Assembly: GCA_034698045.1 (NCBI GenBank)
Contig: JAQGAU010000278.1
Span: forward strand, 1 to 32,096
From: Paramacrobiotus richtersi
Taxonomy: Eukaryota; Tardigrada; Eutardigrada; Parachela; Macrobiotidae
Length of the DNA stretch: 32,096 bases
Direction of reading: 5' to 3'
The notes below the pieces were generated by a model that searched no databases, was not told the DNA's origin, and saw nothing but the letters and a program-made list of their open reading frames with translations. Every line of letters starts with the position of its first letter. Within the stretch, counting starts at the first letter, position 1. The position numbers and the translations under genes were made by a program. Shown here piece by piece: positions 1 through 13,274 of the stretch.

Positions 1-155
1 TGTACGGCGCAAGACATGGATGGGCCGGGGATACGCACGGCCAGGAGAGGATTCAAAAACTATGGACTACAGACGGCTCGGGGGTTTGGGAAACGGGGAC
101 AGGATGATAATGTGGTCAGTGTGGATGCCGATTGGCTACGGGCGCTGCTTCAACG
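1..155 (+). CDS. AT: Allatotropin neuropeptide precursor, partial (peptide exon)
   Basis: The frame opening at base 1 encodes a dibasic site (Arg-Arg, 43-48), then GFKNYGLQTARGF (49-87), then Gly-Lys-Arg (88-96). That is a 13-residue peptide with a C-terminal amidation signal. It matches the allatotropin family (Manduca GFKNVEMMTARGF-amide) in length, the GFKN start and the TARGF-amide end. After the peptide comes an acidic stretch and DWLRALL, which resembles the DW(F/L) helix after the peptide in known allatotropin precursors. The exon ends in phase 2 at CAACG|gtatgt. The signal peptide lies off the left edge. The conserved C-terminal calcium-binding-like segment of the family is not confidently found in this window. 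Known role: a secreted neuropeptide acting on a G-protein-coupled allatotropin receptor, affecting muscle and juvenile hormone glands in insects. The YGLQ centre differs from the insect forms I know. Confidence 0.85.
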
Positions 156-3100
156 GTATGTTCTTTTTGCACTTCGTCTGTATCAGAGTTTCCGTAGTAC
201 AGTGGCGCATTATAGATAAAATTTCGTGATTACTTCAGATTCTGCCACTTTTAAACGACTACGGCTGACGTAAAAAAGACTTGGTACTACTTTTTACCCT
301 TTAATTACGGGGTTATTATAAAATCATGGTACAGACAACGATAACAGTGCATAACTTCCTAACAATGTTACATATTATATTATATCCTATAATAAAAATT
401 CACATCACAACATTTGAATCTGCGCTGCAGGTCAGATGTCGAGATCGAAACTCCGATTTTTACCTTTGTAATTCTTAGTGCAAAAAGTTTTTTACATCTT
501 TCTTCGATTTTTTCGAGTTGATGTCGTTTTACGTGTTCAGTTGTTTCTACGGAACCAGCAACATATATTATGATATTTCCTGGCGGGCAGGCCGGGTATT
601 ATGCCCTTGTAGTGACTGAGGTAAAGTAGTGTGATGGCTGATTCGACCCAATTATAACACGCAGCAAGTAACTGGCCCTGTACATTTGCGCGCAATGTAA
701 GATTTGAAATGTTCTAACACTAAATCGTTTTCACGCTTTTTTGTGGAAGCATCAGCTTTCCGGTGTTGTAATCCGTTAATATACACAGTTAATCCTCGTG
801 CTATTTAACTCGCGAACAAATAGCTGGACTTTTCATTGCGTACGGTTGCATGAATGTCGTAGCGTAGTGGCTGTACAATGTGTATATGTCCCCGAATGCC
901 CATGTCCAGGCACTATTGTCTCACACAGTTCAAATTAAGTCAGTTACTAAAATTCCTGCCAACATTTGCTAGGCGTTTATATTTTTCCATCGGGGCACGA
1001 AAATGTTCTAATTTCTACAGAAAACCTTCATCAGTTGCGTTTAAACCCTTATTCTCTCGGTTCAGTGATTAATGCGTATTTTTTTAATTGCATCGTTTAC
1101 AAAATAATTAAACGGATTTACTAATGCTTTTATTAACTTTTACTGTCCAACGCTTTGCCGAATACACACTATGGATAGTTAAATAAATGTCATGATAAAA
1201 CCGAAATTTTCTTATCCTTGGTCTAGAGAATTGAAGAATTTGTACAGAGAAACGTTGTTTTGTTATTGTCTTCATAATACCAAGACTTTCCTTTAAGTGT
1301 TATCCCAACAAATTAAAGCATGTAATTAAGTCATTACAGGTGATTTGCAATTTTGCACGTGCTGGTGAGTTTAAACTATTGAACTACACAGTTTACCGGC
1401 AAGTTAATAAAAACAATTCGCTGTAGTAATAATTTGAATCCCACAAAACATGTTACAGTTTTTCGAGTAGCGACCAATTAAAACACAGCCGGCGGAAATG
1501 TCTAGACGGCTAATTCCTCCGTTTTACCAGTACAATCAGAAATGTGTTTTCCCTTTCGGCACCAGGTTTCCACAGGCATTAATCTGACACGTTAGGGTAT
1601 CAGTAATTAGGACAATCACGCGACGATGTCCAGAAGCGGGGGAAATTAATGAACCCTTGACATTCTTTTCAAAGGTCAAATTTCCTGGTTTTTCTGAACG
1701 GTGGGTGTACGAGCCGTAATCGCGGGGTTGTGCCGTGAGGTACCTGGATGATTGTGGGCCACGTGTGTTTATCGGAATGCATGTTCATGCCGTTTTTGCT
1801 TTGCTCACGATATAATCGATTTTATGAAGATGCGTATTTTTGCAAAAACATTGGTTTTTCGGAATCAGGAACATGTTTTTGAGAGTAACCGGAGAAGGCG
1901 ACCAAAACTGTGGTCTAATAATCTTCCAATTAACGTAGAGAATTTATCTTCCATGCAGTTAGCAGTTAAGTGTAAAGACCAGCTTCCGATACACGAAAAA
2001 TTCCGTGATTTTAAACTAACATTGGAAACACTTTATAGCATATTAATATATTGTAAAATTAACGTCGAGATTTACTACACGTCCAACAAGCCGTCAAATA
2101 GCACAACTCCACAGATTCCGGAAACTGAAATCCACGGAATTAAATTTCAAAAAATATAAACCGTTTATGAATTACTGTATGCTGTTATATAACTTCGATA
2201 ATTTTGGCAGATGTACAGTAGGGACGAATGCATGTATACAAATACCCCGCGAAAAACCAAAAAATGCATTTAACACATTTAGTACTACCACTCATTAATT
2301 TTGGAACACTTAGCACTCAATTTGGAGCATTCATTAACTTTCATCAGCTTTCAAGGACTGATCTGCATGACCTTTGAGTAGGAAACAACATGTGCGTGTA
2401 CCCGTGAAAATTATGAGTACAAAGACCGACGCCATAACTTTAACACGAGGTTATTAATCTTATTATACTCTTTTATTTCGAGGCAGCCTTTTCACAACAT
2501 ACTCATCTTTACGATGAATGTGCGTGCTAATGTCCAATCACAACGTCATCCAGCCGCGTAATTAAAACCTGATCCCACAATGGATGGAAACAGCCAATGT
2601 TTAAGCGGTACACATATATGCAATAGCTCTCAACACCGAGTTCATATAGAAACGTTATTCTACCGGTACCATCAACACATAACAGGGCATCAGTTTCTGG
2701 GAATATCGAACAGCAGAAATTTTTGGGTAAACATATATAAAAATGTTTTCACAGGATATTTACGATAATGACTTTGAAAAGTTGTAACCTAAATTCGCAA
2801 GATGCAGCAGACAGTAAAACTATGTGCATAAACACTGTGCAGTAATCACAAAGCTAATGGACTGTACTTAGTTACGCAGAAACGTCGCTTATGTTGACGT
2901 TTTATATTTGGTCGATACGCGATAAAAGTCCGTTATTATTACGGATGCATTTTGATACTGACGTCAACATGAGGTAATAATTATGTGCTGATATTACGGT
3001 ACCAGTTGTAACCGAAACAAACCGGCATGCGCATTTGTGACAGTAGCATCATCCCAACGAACGATAAACACCTTTATTGATTTTCTAATTATCACAATCT

Positions 3101-3656
3101 ATTTTGCGTGCGGTACATGTTGAGAAACGTTTAACTGTGTACTTGGTCTAAATATAACCAGTAAATCTTCAGCTGTGCATATAAATATAATTTATAAGTG
3201 ATCATAAGTCCAAGCAGAACAAGACTCGTAAAAAATTATGCACATACATATAAAAAAAATATACAGGTATACGTACAAAAATATACATATACGCGTGCAT
3301 TTAAATAGTATAATATTCAGAATGATGATTCTGTTAACTGCCGATGAAACAAACTGTATGCGTATGTAATTGTACATATGCTCTGTGTTTCTTTAGATTA
3401 GCCATTTCATCTATGATAGATCCGCGTATATAAACACCATTTAATTTTCTTTTATCCAGCTGTCTGACATTTTTCGGGTAGCTTCGAAGTTCACATGACA
3501 ACCTTATGAGCCAGTCTAAATGTTTCCAGGCGGAAATTTTTTCGTCTTTACGTCAGTATGTCGGTGTATCTTTAGACTGAATGTCGTAGGAAGTCTGCAT
3601 AAAAACGACTGAACCGTTAACAAGCACAATTTATGTACGTAATTTTCCCATTTCAG
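156..3656. other. AT-rich non-coding DNA, probably allatotropin intron or intergenic
   Basis: I see no convincing exon here. Open frames are scattered, AT-rich, and lack recognisable domains; the longest (about 1752-2159) has no splice context or similarity I recognise. There is a TA/CA-rich stretch near 3240-3300. The region begins with the donor of the allatotropin exon, so at least its left part is intron if that gene continues. Confidence 0.6.
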
Positions 3657-3733
3657 AGTCAATTCACTGCCGTCGGTGGATCGGGAAGAAGTGGCAGGTG
3701 TCTATGACCCGCGATTTCGACGGTCAGCTGCGG
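3657..3733 (+). other. Candidate internal exon, possibly of the allatotropin gene
   Basis: A 77-base segment of higher GC than its surroundings is bounded by a good acceptor (cccatttcag) and a good donor (gtaaga). Two frames are open. Joined directly to the exon ending at 155 (phase 2), it reads RVNSLPSVDREEV and onward. The other open frame ends MTRDFDGQLR, which recalls the D-x-(N/D)-x-D-G calcium-binding-like motif near the C-terminus of allatotropin precursors, but it needs a different incoming phase and so a missing exon. Frame and gene membership are undecided. It could also belong to an unrelated gene or be chance. Confidence 0.3.
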
Positions 3734-5211
3734 GTAAGACGACCTTTTGATTTATGGATTCTCCTGTAGATCCTTCCCGGGAAAAGCAAAAATCAATCGA
3801 TATTTATATATACTGAAGCCTGTATCTACAGTAAAGCAGACTGCGACCTTGAAATGTTTTGAAATAACATTCGGAAACGAAATTAGAATTCCAGAAACGT
3901 TGGAATTTAAGAAGCAAATTATGCAAAACCTAAAACAATACGATATAATTATATAAACAAAAATTCCGCCAGTTATGCATACGATATACAGAGCATGCGG
4001 AAAACGGGCGAATCATCCAGAATTGTAAATTTTTTCATTTTTTCAACTTATTCAGTACTAAAAAATATATAGAATATATAAATTTTCAAAGTATACATAT
4101 ACTTATACTAAAAAATATATAAAATGAAAAAAATGAACATTAGTTCATGAAGTTAATGCATCAGATGTTTGACCGCTCTGTTTTGATTTTGTCGGTTTTT
4201 GAAGCAGAATTTCTGTATTACTAATTTTGTGCTAATATTACACCTACCCTTATGAAGTTGTGGTTACTTTTACTGAGTTATACTTAACATAATTATTTTT
4301 AACGAATTCACACTGAAAATGCAACAAGGCTTGACCTTTTGGGATTTTCAACAGATATCCGATCTATCTATCCCGTCGATCATATTCAAAATAAACGGCC
4401 CGGACAAGCAGCGGATCCCATAAAGAAATGAAGAAACTCAGTCAAGTCTCAATAAAGAACCCTAAAAACAACGTTTACCAACGGTTTTGTAGTGAATCTA
4501 GACGGAAATCAAATTGATTAATGGAATGAGACTATTTATAGTTTTAATGTGGTGGCCAAAATGAAACTGAACGCACGAAGCATTCTTTCGGTAGGGAAAG
4601 GTCATAGTGCTGCATGATGCTTGCGCAACCGTGTACTTTGTATTTTTCGGTCTGGAACCAGAGTGAGTATAAACTTAACCAGTTAAAAAAAGCACAATAA
4701 AGATTAATAAGGCGTTTAAAATCTGTAAGCTTGCCTCGTTCGTGGATTTTTCATGTAAATGTTATTGTGCGAAATTTTGATTAATTCACATAATAATATT
4801 ATTATGATCCGTAAGCTCACTGTGTATTTGCAGAATCGGTGAAAATAATGTTATCAATATAACAAATAATATGTAAATTATAATAAAATGACAAAGAACA
4901 CAGAATTCTGACATCACATTTCTACACGATGTAACAATGTCTAATTTATTTTTTTTCGACGAAAGAAACCTTCATTCATAATTGTAACAGTATTATTAAT
5001 TAATATTAATAACAATGTCAATTATTTTTAATTAATTAATTGTACCTACATTGTTTACTGTATCTCAAATCCACATCGATATTTCTTTACGAGTCAACAT
5101 TGTCAGAATTTATTTTTCCAACTGTCCGCGTGATACATCATTGGTAAATCAACAAGCCCAATATGCCGCAATACAATGTACAAATTAATCAAATAAATAC
5201 ACAAATACGCG
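3734..5211. other. AT-rich intergenic DNA with short repeats
   Basis: No gene is supported. A direct repeat of a tactaaaaaatatata motif occurs near 4057 and 4107. An AT palindrome-rich block lies at about 4975-5045. Small open frames here (such as 3747-3956) are AT-rich and featureless. Confidence 0.6.
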
Positions 5212-5217
5212 TTTATT
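5212..5217 (-). terminator. Poly(A) signal of Claspin
   Basis: AATAAA on the minus strand lies about 37 bases past the Claspin stop codon. This is the usual spacing for a short 3' UTR. Confidence 0.6.
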
Positions 5218-5253
5218 ATACACTACATATTCCACAACAGTAATTAACAAGGA

Positions 5254-8200
5254 TTATCGAAAAAGAGAAAAAATGCTCTTCCCGTTGTTATGCGCCGTAT
5301 TAGCCAGACGAAGACGCTTATTGGCCGGTTCTTTGTTGGGTATGGAACGCGACAAGATCTTGGAACGGGATGTTTCCACGCCAGCCAAAGTTAACTGAAA
5401 ACGCATGACAGTCACAACATTATTTAAAAATAGTCAATATAGTTATTTTTATTCAATACAGTTATTTAAAAATAGTTATTAAATAAATAGGCACAACGAT
5501 ATTTAAAAACTCACAAGGATGTTAAAAAAAAGTAACGACAACTAAAACGTAAAATTCGCAATATTGCCGAGCACGTACGTTCGACACCGTCGTTCACACA
5601 CAAACAACAATGTTCGAATTCTTGACCAGATGTTTTTCGAACACATATTAAGAAAAGCTACTTGAATTTACCGAAGAATTCTACTGATCTTGACCGATTC
5701 AAAATATACGGTTAAACCAGTACATACTACACAAATGCGTTACGAACGTGCTTAAAAAATGGACAATATTGGATCAATTCACACAAGTCGGTAGAAAGTA
5801 CTGCGAAGTTTCAAATGACATTTCCATTTAAGCACTGATGTCGTGAAATTATCTGACTGAAGAAAAAAACGGTAACGCGTCAGTCAAAATACGTCAGCTG
5901 TGCAGTAAGCGTTAAAACGGGGCTAGAATTTCCCTATATTGTAAACGTTCGTCCCCTGCAGACTGCCACTATACTACGCAAAACCACAGTCTTCACTACG
6001 CAGTTAACTTCTGTCTCTACATATTTACCGATGTTTACCGATGCAGAATGCACATTACCAGATCACTGCGACTGAATATTTAAATATTGTTTATTGAATA
6101 TTAATCATTAAATTCATGTTAATGAATATAATAACAATTATTGAATTATTACCTAATTACAACCAATTCGATATAATTATAAATATATAGAATTGTACAA
6201 TTATAAGCACCAATATATGATCTGTATCTGTGCACCACCATAAATAAGGTTACTTTGTCATTGGTAATTCCACAGTTCTAAACAACGTCATATAATCCAT
6301 AACAAGTTAGCGAATACGTTATCGCTTCCAGCTAACCAGAATTGTAAAAAGAATTCACCGGCCATACCTTTCCGGGAAGGCTGATGGACGACACAACCGG
6401 CGGAGGCGCCATAATCTTCTCCTCAACGGCAACAATTTCCGTGAAACGAGCCGTCATCTCCCGGGGGCGTTTTCCGAAAAAACCCAGTGGTTTGGCCTTT
6501 TTACCGGCCTGAAATGCCAGACAGCGTCATTAGAAAAATACAATTACAAAACCCAAAGGAGCCCTTTCCAGCAATGCCAGACAAAGCAAGAAACCCAAGG
6601 ATTTTTTTTGATACGAAAATGAAATAATTAGTACAGGCCGATGCGTAATTTAAAAAAAAATTACTAGGAAAAGTTAACTTCCGAAAAGTTTCTTTTTCTG
6701 AATGTGTTTCATTATATTATGCCGTAAAACAGCCCGATGACCAGCAGTAGCCACTGCACTACGCAAAACCACAACTGCTAATGCCACTATCTTCAGTATC
6801 TTCGAGAAATACACAAAAAAGATACATTATGCCAAACAGAAGTATGATTCGGTAGTTAGGTGCTTTACACCCACCTTGCAGTTAAAACATTAAAACCCTG
6901 ACGGTCGAAGCAAGAGATTAGTATTTTGATATGAGATTTCAAAATCATAATGAACTGGACAAGTGCGAACAATTAATCTAAAAAAATGCGAATCTGACGT
7001 TAAAAATGTCACAAATGTGAATCTATTTTAAAACATGTATCTAACACGGAACTCTGCTTAAAAACAAAATAAAGCATACACTCAGTTCAAAATAAACTAA
7101 AACACAACTATTATCCCGCAAAATAATCATACTTACAGGGAACACACCAGGATTCTCCTCCTGGCTCCCGGCAGGTATAATCAACGACTCATCTCCCAAT
7201 TCTACAAAACACCACCTTCTTTCATTCCCGAAAGTGTCATCCCGATCTAGATCCTTACTTTCTCGGCATTCCACGCTCTCGTAGAACTGAACAAAGCTGT
7301 TTTCCTTCAACAGTGCCTGCTCACTCTCATCCTCAATACTGGCATTTTTGCGGATTTCTTGGGCGATAAAGAAGAAATTATTCTGCAGAATGGCGTCGGG
7401 ATCGTCTGGATCGAGGGGCGGATCGGAGGAGGTGGCTTCGATAATGCCATTCAAATCGATACCCACTGTAAGAATACAACATACATTGTCCAACAGCCGA
7501 ATACGAAAATCAAATCAGAATACATCAAAATAAAATATATAAAATTATGAATGGACATACTTATTTTTGCATTATATTATATGGATGGAAATTTCATAAA
7601 CCCGCGGTGCAAAAGCAGTTAACGCATGCACACAAATGTCATAAGGCATATCCTTTTATCCACACAGAAAGCGAGTACTATTCGTGCCTTCTGTTTTTTA
7701 CATGTTCGTGTTCTTTTGCTTAATCATTAATCTGGCATTCAAATTTCGTGTAAAACAAAAGTTTTAATTGTATTTATCAACAAAAAAATCATTTTTTATT
7801 CTTACGATAATTTGGCCGCGCGATATCTTTCGTATTGGCTAACAGTGGATCCTCTTCGTGCAAATACCGATTTCTGAGTAATTCCAGCTGCTCTTCATCC
7901 TCGTCATCTGCCGCTTGCCTATGATAAGGGACAAGAATATAAACAACTCAATAAAACGCTAAAATTCCTTACTGAAAAAAAATTAATTCGATTTTTGTAA
8001 ATGAACTTATGAACTGATTCGATTTGATTGAATGAATTGATTCGATTTTTGTTTTTGTAAGTGAATGTGAGCGACGCTTACTGATGAAACTGCTGGAGGT
8101 TACGCAGTTCTTTTCCGCTGAGTTTATTATTCTTGACATCCACAAAGGCAATGTCCTCTGGTAACGCCACATCCAGTGCATCCTCATCTTCATCGCCACT

Positions 8201-11200
8201 TCCGTGATACTGGTCATCATCCGACAGTTCCGCTTCGTTCTCGAAATACTTGGCCGCAGCGCCCTTTTTATCCCGCACACTACAATGGATGCCAAAAAGA
8301 CGGATGTATTTATCAAAATTTAAAAATATTAATTTTCGCAATGCAGGTATAAACCAAACGGAACAGAAACTGGAGTTCGACAGGCAATGGCTTTATTAAT
8401 TGTTTTTCTACCGATTTTCATTTAACATAACAAACTAGTTTGTAGGTAGCATGTTCAGTTTATTTTATTAAGAAAAATTGGCAAAAAAACAACGTGGTAA
8501 TCTGAGGTTCCGTATGTCCTCGTTGAGAAAGCGTAGAAGAATGGCAGGCAATATGACACCGATCGCATAGTTTAGCAAACCTTAAAAGTCTTATGTCTGT
8601 TGACAAATATATATAACTTTTTCGCGATTATAGTAAAAATCAAATAACTCGTACCACTATACAGATATAAGATCTGTATATTTGGTAAGTTTTTCATACA
8701 GCAAATACTACAATCCAATAATAATAAAATTATATTAAATAATAATAAAATTATATAACTAGCAATTATTCACTAATAATCTCCGGTAAATATTCGAGCA
8801 GAATCAAGCTATATTCTTCAGTAACTCAAACAAAATACTGACTTTTTCCGCAGTTATGACAGTGGACTGAATAGAAATCCCGGATTTCGGGGAAAAATAA
8901 ATTAAGGTACAGTACTTCATAAATTCGTAGTAATTGGCCAGTCCCTCCTCGTCATCCTCCTGCGGTCGGGATTGGAAATTGTCCTCCTCCTCCTCGTCCC
9001 CTTCTCCATCCTCTTCCATCTCATCATCAGCGTCATCATCTTCCTTCTCAGATTCGGACTGCGGTCGAAATCGACGTTTCTTTTTTGTTTCAGCTTCCGT
9101 ATTGTCCTTTTTCTCTTCCTCGTCCTCATCCGTGTCGGAGTCAGAATCCATAATATTCCTGTAGAAAATTCAAAGAATTAGGAAGATCGTATAAGCGATT
9201 TAGAATACCGTGTTCTATCGCACGTTGTGAGAGGTTTTTTCGGTTTCGTATTGGTGGTGTCAGGCATGACGGGTGGGTTATCTTCGTCATCGTCCAATAT
9301 CATGCGGTTTCTGGTGGGTGCTTTTGTTCGTATAATGGGGTCGTCGGCATCCAAATCTTCCGAAATTTGACTTTGTGGTTGCTGCCTACTGACAGAAACG
9401 CTGTTTGTCCGGGTATAGTGAAATCACACGACGTAATAAAATTTACTGCAGATGCATATACATGTTAATATTTTATTTTATGTTGTTATACATATACGTG
9501 TTTTGCATATTATTGGGCATATTATACGAAAGTATACACGAATTTAATATGGACAGAAACAGCTGACCGACATATAATCCATCCAAAAAGGTTTATGCGC
9601 AAAATTAAAAATTTCTGACGAAAATAACTTCGTAAAAAAACACTACCTGCGTAACTGAACCACACATCTTCGGTATAAAATACAGTTAATTAAACAATAA
9701 TCTGGTAGTCACCGAAAAAAACAAAGATCTTTACTGTTTTGGACTTAATAAGTCAGCTTAACGATCTTCTTAAAAATTCACAATTTTCCTGAAAATTTAA
9801 AAATTATAACTCATCACTGCGTCTGTTTACCTTATGGGAATATTAAAATCAGCTGGAGGACAAGTTAATAATCCCAACAACTCATCCCGCTCTTGTGACG
9901 ATCCCATATTATTCAGGAGATCATTTTCGCGTTGTGTTGAGACCGGATCCGGTTGGTCTTGGGAAGAGAACATCAGCTGCGTGCTACCAGAATGAAAATC
10001 AGTGCACGGTAAGAAAACACTTGATCAAATGTGACTTGTCACTTGTGAAGGTAAACATATGTTGAAATGAAGGATGAAGACGACAAGCCCTACCTGTTGC
10101 ACAAAGAAGGAGACTCAATGGCTGACAGATCCGGAGCAAAACTGCACATTAATAATAGGTCTTCCTGCTGAGTCAGTGGTAAATCGGATGTGGGCGCATG
10201 CTCTGGATGCGGTGCACTATCAACAATACTATTAGAATACCATTAGAATTATTACTATAACTGTTCAAATTATTATTAAAATACTATCAGAATAGTATTA
10301 TTATTATTAAGTCAGTAATATTTAAGCCGAAGAAGGGGGGGTGGGGTAAAGATAGTAATAAGACCAAATGTTGCACCATTCGATAGAACTCGACGAGCTG
10401 AGTCGAATGATACCAAATTTGGACCAAAAAAATATTACTGACGCTAATATGCAGCGGGAGCTGCATAGTACTGTCTTGTTAATACCATGAGATGGTAAAA
10501 ACAACAGCGTACAGTATAATATTAAATCCGATCCAAAGAAAATCATACGATAGGGAAATCACGAGAATTTACCTGTTGGATGCTTCCTCTGCTAATGGTG
10601 CCTCGCCTGAAACACAAAAAACATTAATACCTTCAAACGCTAGCAACTATGTAACGTGCAACATAACAACAAACGATGAACATACAAGCTTGCTGAAAAA
10701 AGTCCTGAAAATGATAATAAAAAAAGCCGAAACTAACGAGTTACTGTAAAATTGACCGTTTACAAAAACTTGGCATTACAAACCGTTACAATTATTTTTG
10801 CAGACCTGATTCTTAAAAAAGTCCGTCCATAGTTTTTAGTTTCAACCTACCAATTCCGTCTAGAAAGTTCTCGTCGAACGAGTCGTCATGAGCGGCAAAC
10901 TTCAGCACATCGTTCGAGTCTTCGTTGACCGGTTTTCTCCTCTTCTCTTTCAACACTTCCGAATGTTCTTGCACTGAATCGTCCTCTGCCTCATCCACTT
11001 CCTCCTCGTCACCGCTTTCTGCCGCTTCAGCGTCCAGAAAATCATTTTCCTAATAAAAGGCAGCCATTTACAGCTAATCCATAACAAAATAATTCATAAT
11101 ACTGAAACAACAAAGTTAAAAAATTAATTAATTTTATATAAAAAAAACCATTTCATACAACAAAATTAATTTTATACAAAGGTAAACAAACCGCCATGCA

Positions 11201-13274
11201 TCGAAAATTCAAAAGGTCAAGAACTCACATAAACTTAGCCTATGCTTATGCTTACAGTAAAAAAGGATAAAATTCGCACGAAAGTCAAAATAATTTCTCT
11301 AAATTCGAAGCTTGCCTCTTGTTCAGGTTCATCCTTTCCATAATCATCATCCACTATGTCCGCCTCATCCGGTTCGCTTTCCGAGTCACACGGCGCCAAG
11401 GGTCCAATCTGTTGTTCTTTCTCCTCAAAACTGGTGTAACCTTCCTCTGCACCCTCCGCTTCGTCTTCTTCATCACTACTGCTCTCCGCGGCCTTTTTCT
11501 CGTACTTTTCCTCCACCTCCTCTTCTTCTTCCTCATCATCAAGGACCTCCTCAATGGCCTCTTCTTCCGCTTTATACTGGGCCCTTTGGAGCTCGAGAAA
11601 CTGCTGTTTGTTTTTCAGCATGTCTTCTTGTAGTCGCTGGCGCAGGATCATGTATTTCGCACCTTCACGGTCAAACAACATGGAAAAGTTATCCGAAGAG
11701 ATAGTTTATCAACAAGTGAACGACAATTTTTGACATACTATAAACGAAAAAAGTGTTACATAGCCATAGCTTTCTTTACCACTCTGCAGCAAATAATACA
11801 ACGACCAAAGCAAAGCGACTCCAACTGCTGCCACTGTTCTACGTGTTTCTACTACTAATCGCCAGTGTGAAACGCTAATAAGACTAACTATCCGGTATCT
11901 GACATCTTACGAATTTAAAAAAGCGAAAAACTAGCCGTATGTGCCTGATTATACATACTTAAGAAAAACGCTCGCTGCGCTCGCTTGATTACTTTTGGTG
12001 AAACGAATCGATCCGATTTCTTAAAATTCATAGAAAATCGTGCTAAAGTTAACGAAAATCAGTACAGGCAGAGTAGCGGCAAAGGCAACACAATCACCAA
12101 AATTCGTCCCATCCTACTGTTTAATTGATTTGTTTATCAAAGACTAGTTTTAGACACAAATTAAATTCAAGATTCTCCAAACGAAATAAATACGCTAACT
12201 GAATATATTACAAAAAAAGAGCCAAGAAATGGCCTGGAGAACGTGAATGCATATAAAACAACTTACTGGTTGAACAACATCAACGAAATTACCAGTGTTT
12301 AAAAATTGATCATTTATTATAATTCACGCACTGCCACACGAAACATTAAAAATATTATTAAAACATGTTCGCCAGTTTATCTTCTTACCTGGTTGACGAG
12401 CCTTTTTGACTTCGTTGCACAATAAACGGTTCGTCGCAGTACTGACAGGCGGAGATTTCCCTGTTGGATGTTCCGATTCCGCATCCTCAAACGAAATAAA
12501 TCCATCGAATTTCTTAAGGCTCGGCCCATTAGGCAGCAAAACACTCGCAGGAGGTTTCTCTTTGATAACATCGGATTTTGATGGCTCTTCGGAAGACTGC
12601 TGATCCGCCAGAGACTGCCCGTCTTCAACACAATGTATTCCCTCGGATTCTGGTACCACTGGATCAATGGACAACTGGACCAGTCTGGAGGGGGATTCAA
12701 GGGGTATTTGAGGAGGACTTGATGTGGGGGGGATAGAGGAAGGTTTTAGACTGCAGGCATCAGCAGTCAGGGCGATAAAATAGTCCAGATCAATTATGGC
12801 AGGGATGTGGCGGGGAAGAGTAACTGCAGTTTCTGGGGAGAAAAAAAAACGACATTATGATATTATCAAAAGAAATCCAAGCCACAGAGAATCTGCTGCT
12901 GTTTTCAGTTATTCTTGTCCAAAATTATCAAATTATTTATCAAAATTAATCTTGTTCATTTAATCCACTGCATACGGTTGAAAAATAAATAAATCTTTCA
13001 TAAAAATAGTTTTTTAAAAACGCGTTTCATGGAAGCGAATGCGAAAAAACTCTACTGTGGAAACAGGAGTGCGCACAGACACCTAAAAACACTGGAGTTT
13101 TTGAAGCAAAAATCATTGGCCATGAAAACCAGAGTCATAAAACGCTACTATGTCTAAATCGCAGTCACAGGAACCTGAAAAACAGTGATAACACGGAAAC
13201 AACGTACCTCGGATCAGTCTTTGGCTTTCCTGCCTGATCCTATCTTCTGCAGCCTTTTTCGATTTACGCTCCAT
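5254..13274 (-). CDS. CLSPN: Claspin (S-phase checkpoint mediator), 14 exons
   Basis: Exons in transcription order: 13208-13274, 12389-12832, 11316-11662, 10851-11049, 10573-10606, 10094-10216, 9831-9983, 9224-9388, 8916-9158, 8082-8279, 7806-7918, 7137-7465, 6368-6508, 5254-5394. Phases agree throughout, giving 898 residues. Family marks: RQESQRLIRETAVTLPRHIP at the start (Claspin SQR(L/M)(I/V)RE..LP motif); a basic then very acidic segment (about 171-286); the motifs TQQEDLLLMC and ERDELLGLL, like the Chk1-docking repeats; and FENEAELSDDD plus DEEQLELLRNRYL, matching the conserved Claspin EEEAELSGSD and QL-LL-ERYL block. Several SQ/TQ sites fit ATR/ATM phosphorylation. Known role: a nuclear fork protein bridging ATR and Chk1. 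It is shorter than human Claspin (about 1340). An upstream in-frame TAA with no AG before the ATG supports this start. The intron after exon 3 is GC-AG. Introns of 340-980 bases lie after exons 2, 5, 9, 11, 12 and 13. Confidence 0.9.
10311..10442. mobile_element. Short MITE-like inverted-repeat element in a Claspin intron
   Basis: The ends are perfect 13-base inverted repeats (GTCAGTAATATTT and its complement). Inside, a second imperfect palindrome centres on an inverted pair cattcga (10377-10383) and tcgaatg (10403-10409), with partly similar arms around it, so the whole 132 bases can fold back on itself. It lies between Claspin exons 6 and 5 on the plus strand. It has no coding capacity. 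No clear target-site duplication is visible. I infer a non-autonomous DNA element or relic. Confidence 0.45.

Noticed and set aside
1752-2159. 135-codon plus-strand open frame
   Set aside because: It begins at a non-ATG codon, is AT-rich, and shows no domain, signal peptide or splice context. Chance is likely.
8934-9164. Serine-rich plus-strand frame
   Set aside because: It is the antisense of the acidic Glu/Asp run in Claspin exon 9.
11312-11704. Plus-strand frame rich in Pro, His and Leu
   Set aside because: It is the antisense of the acidic Claspin exon 3.
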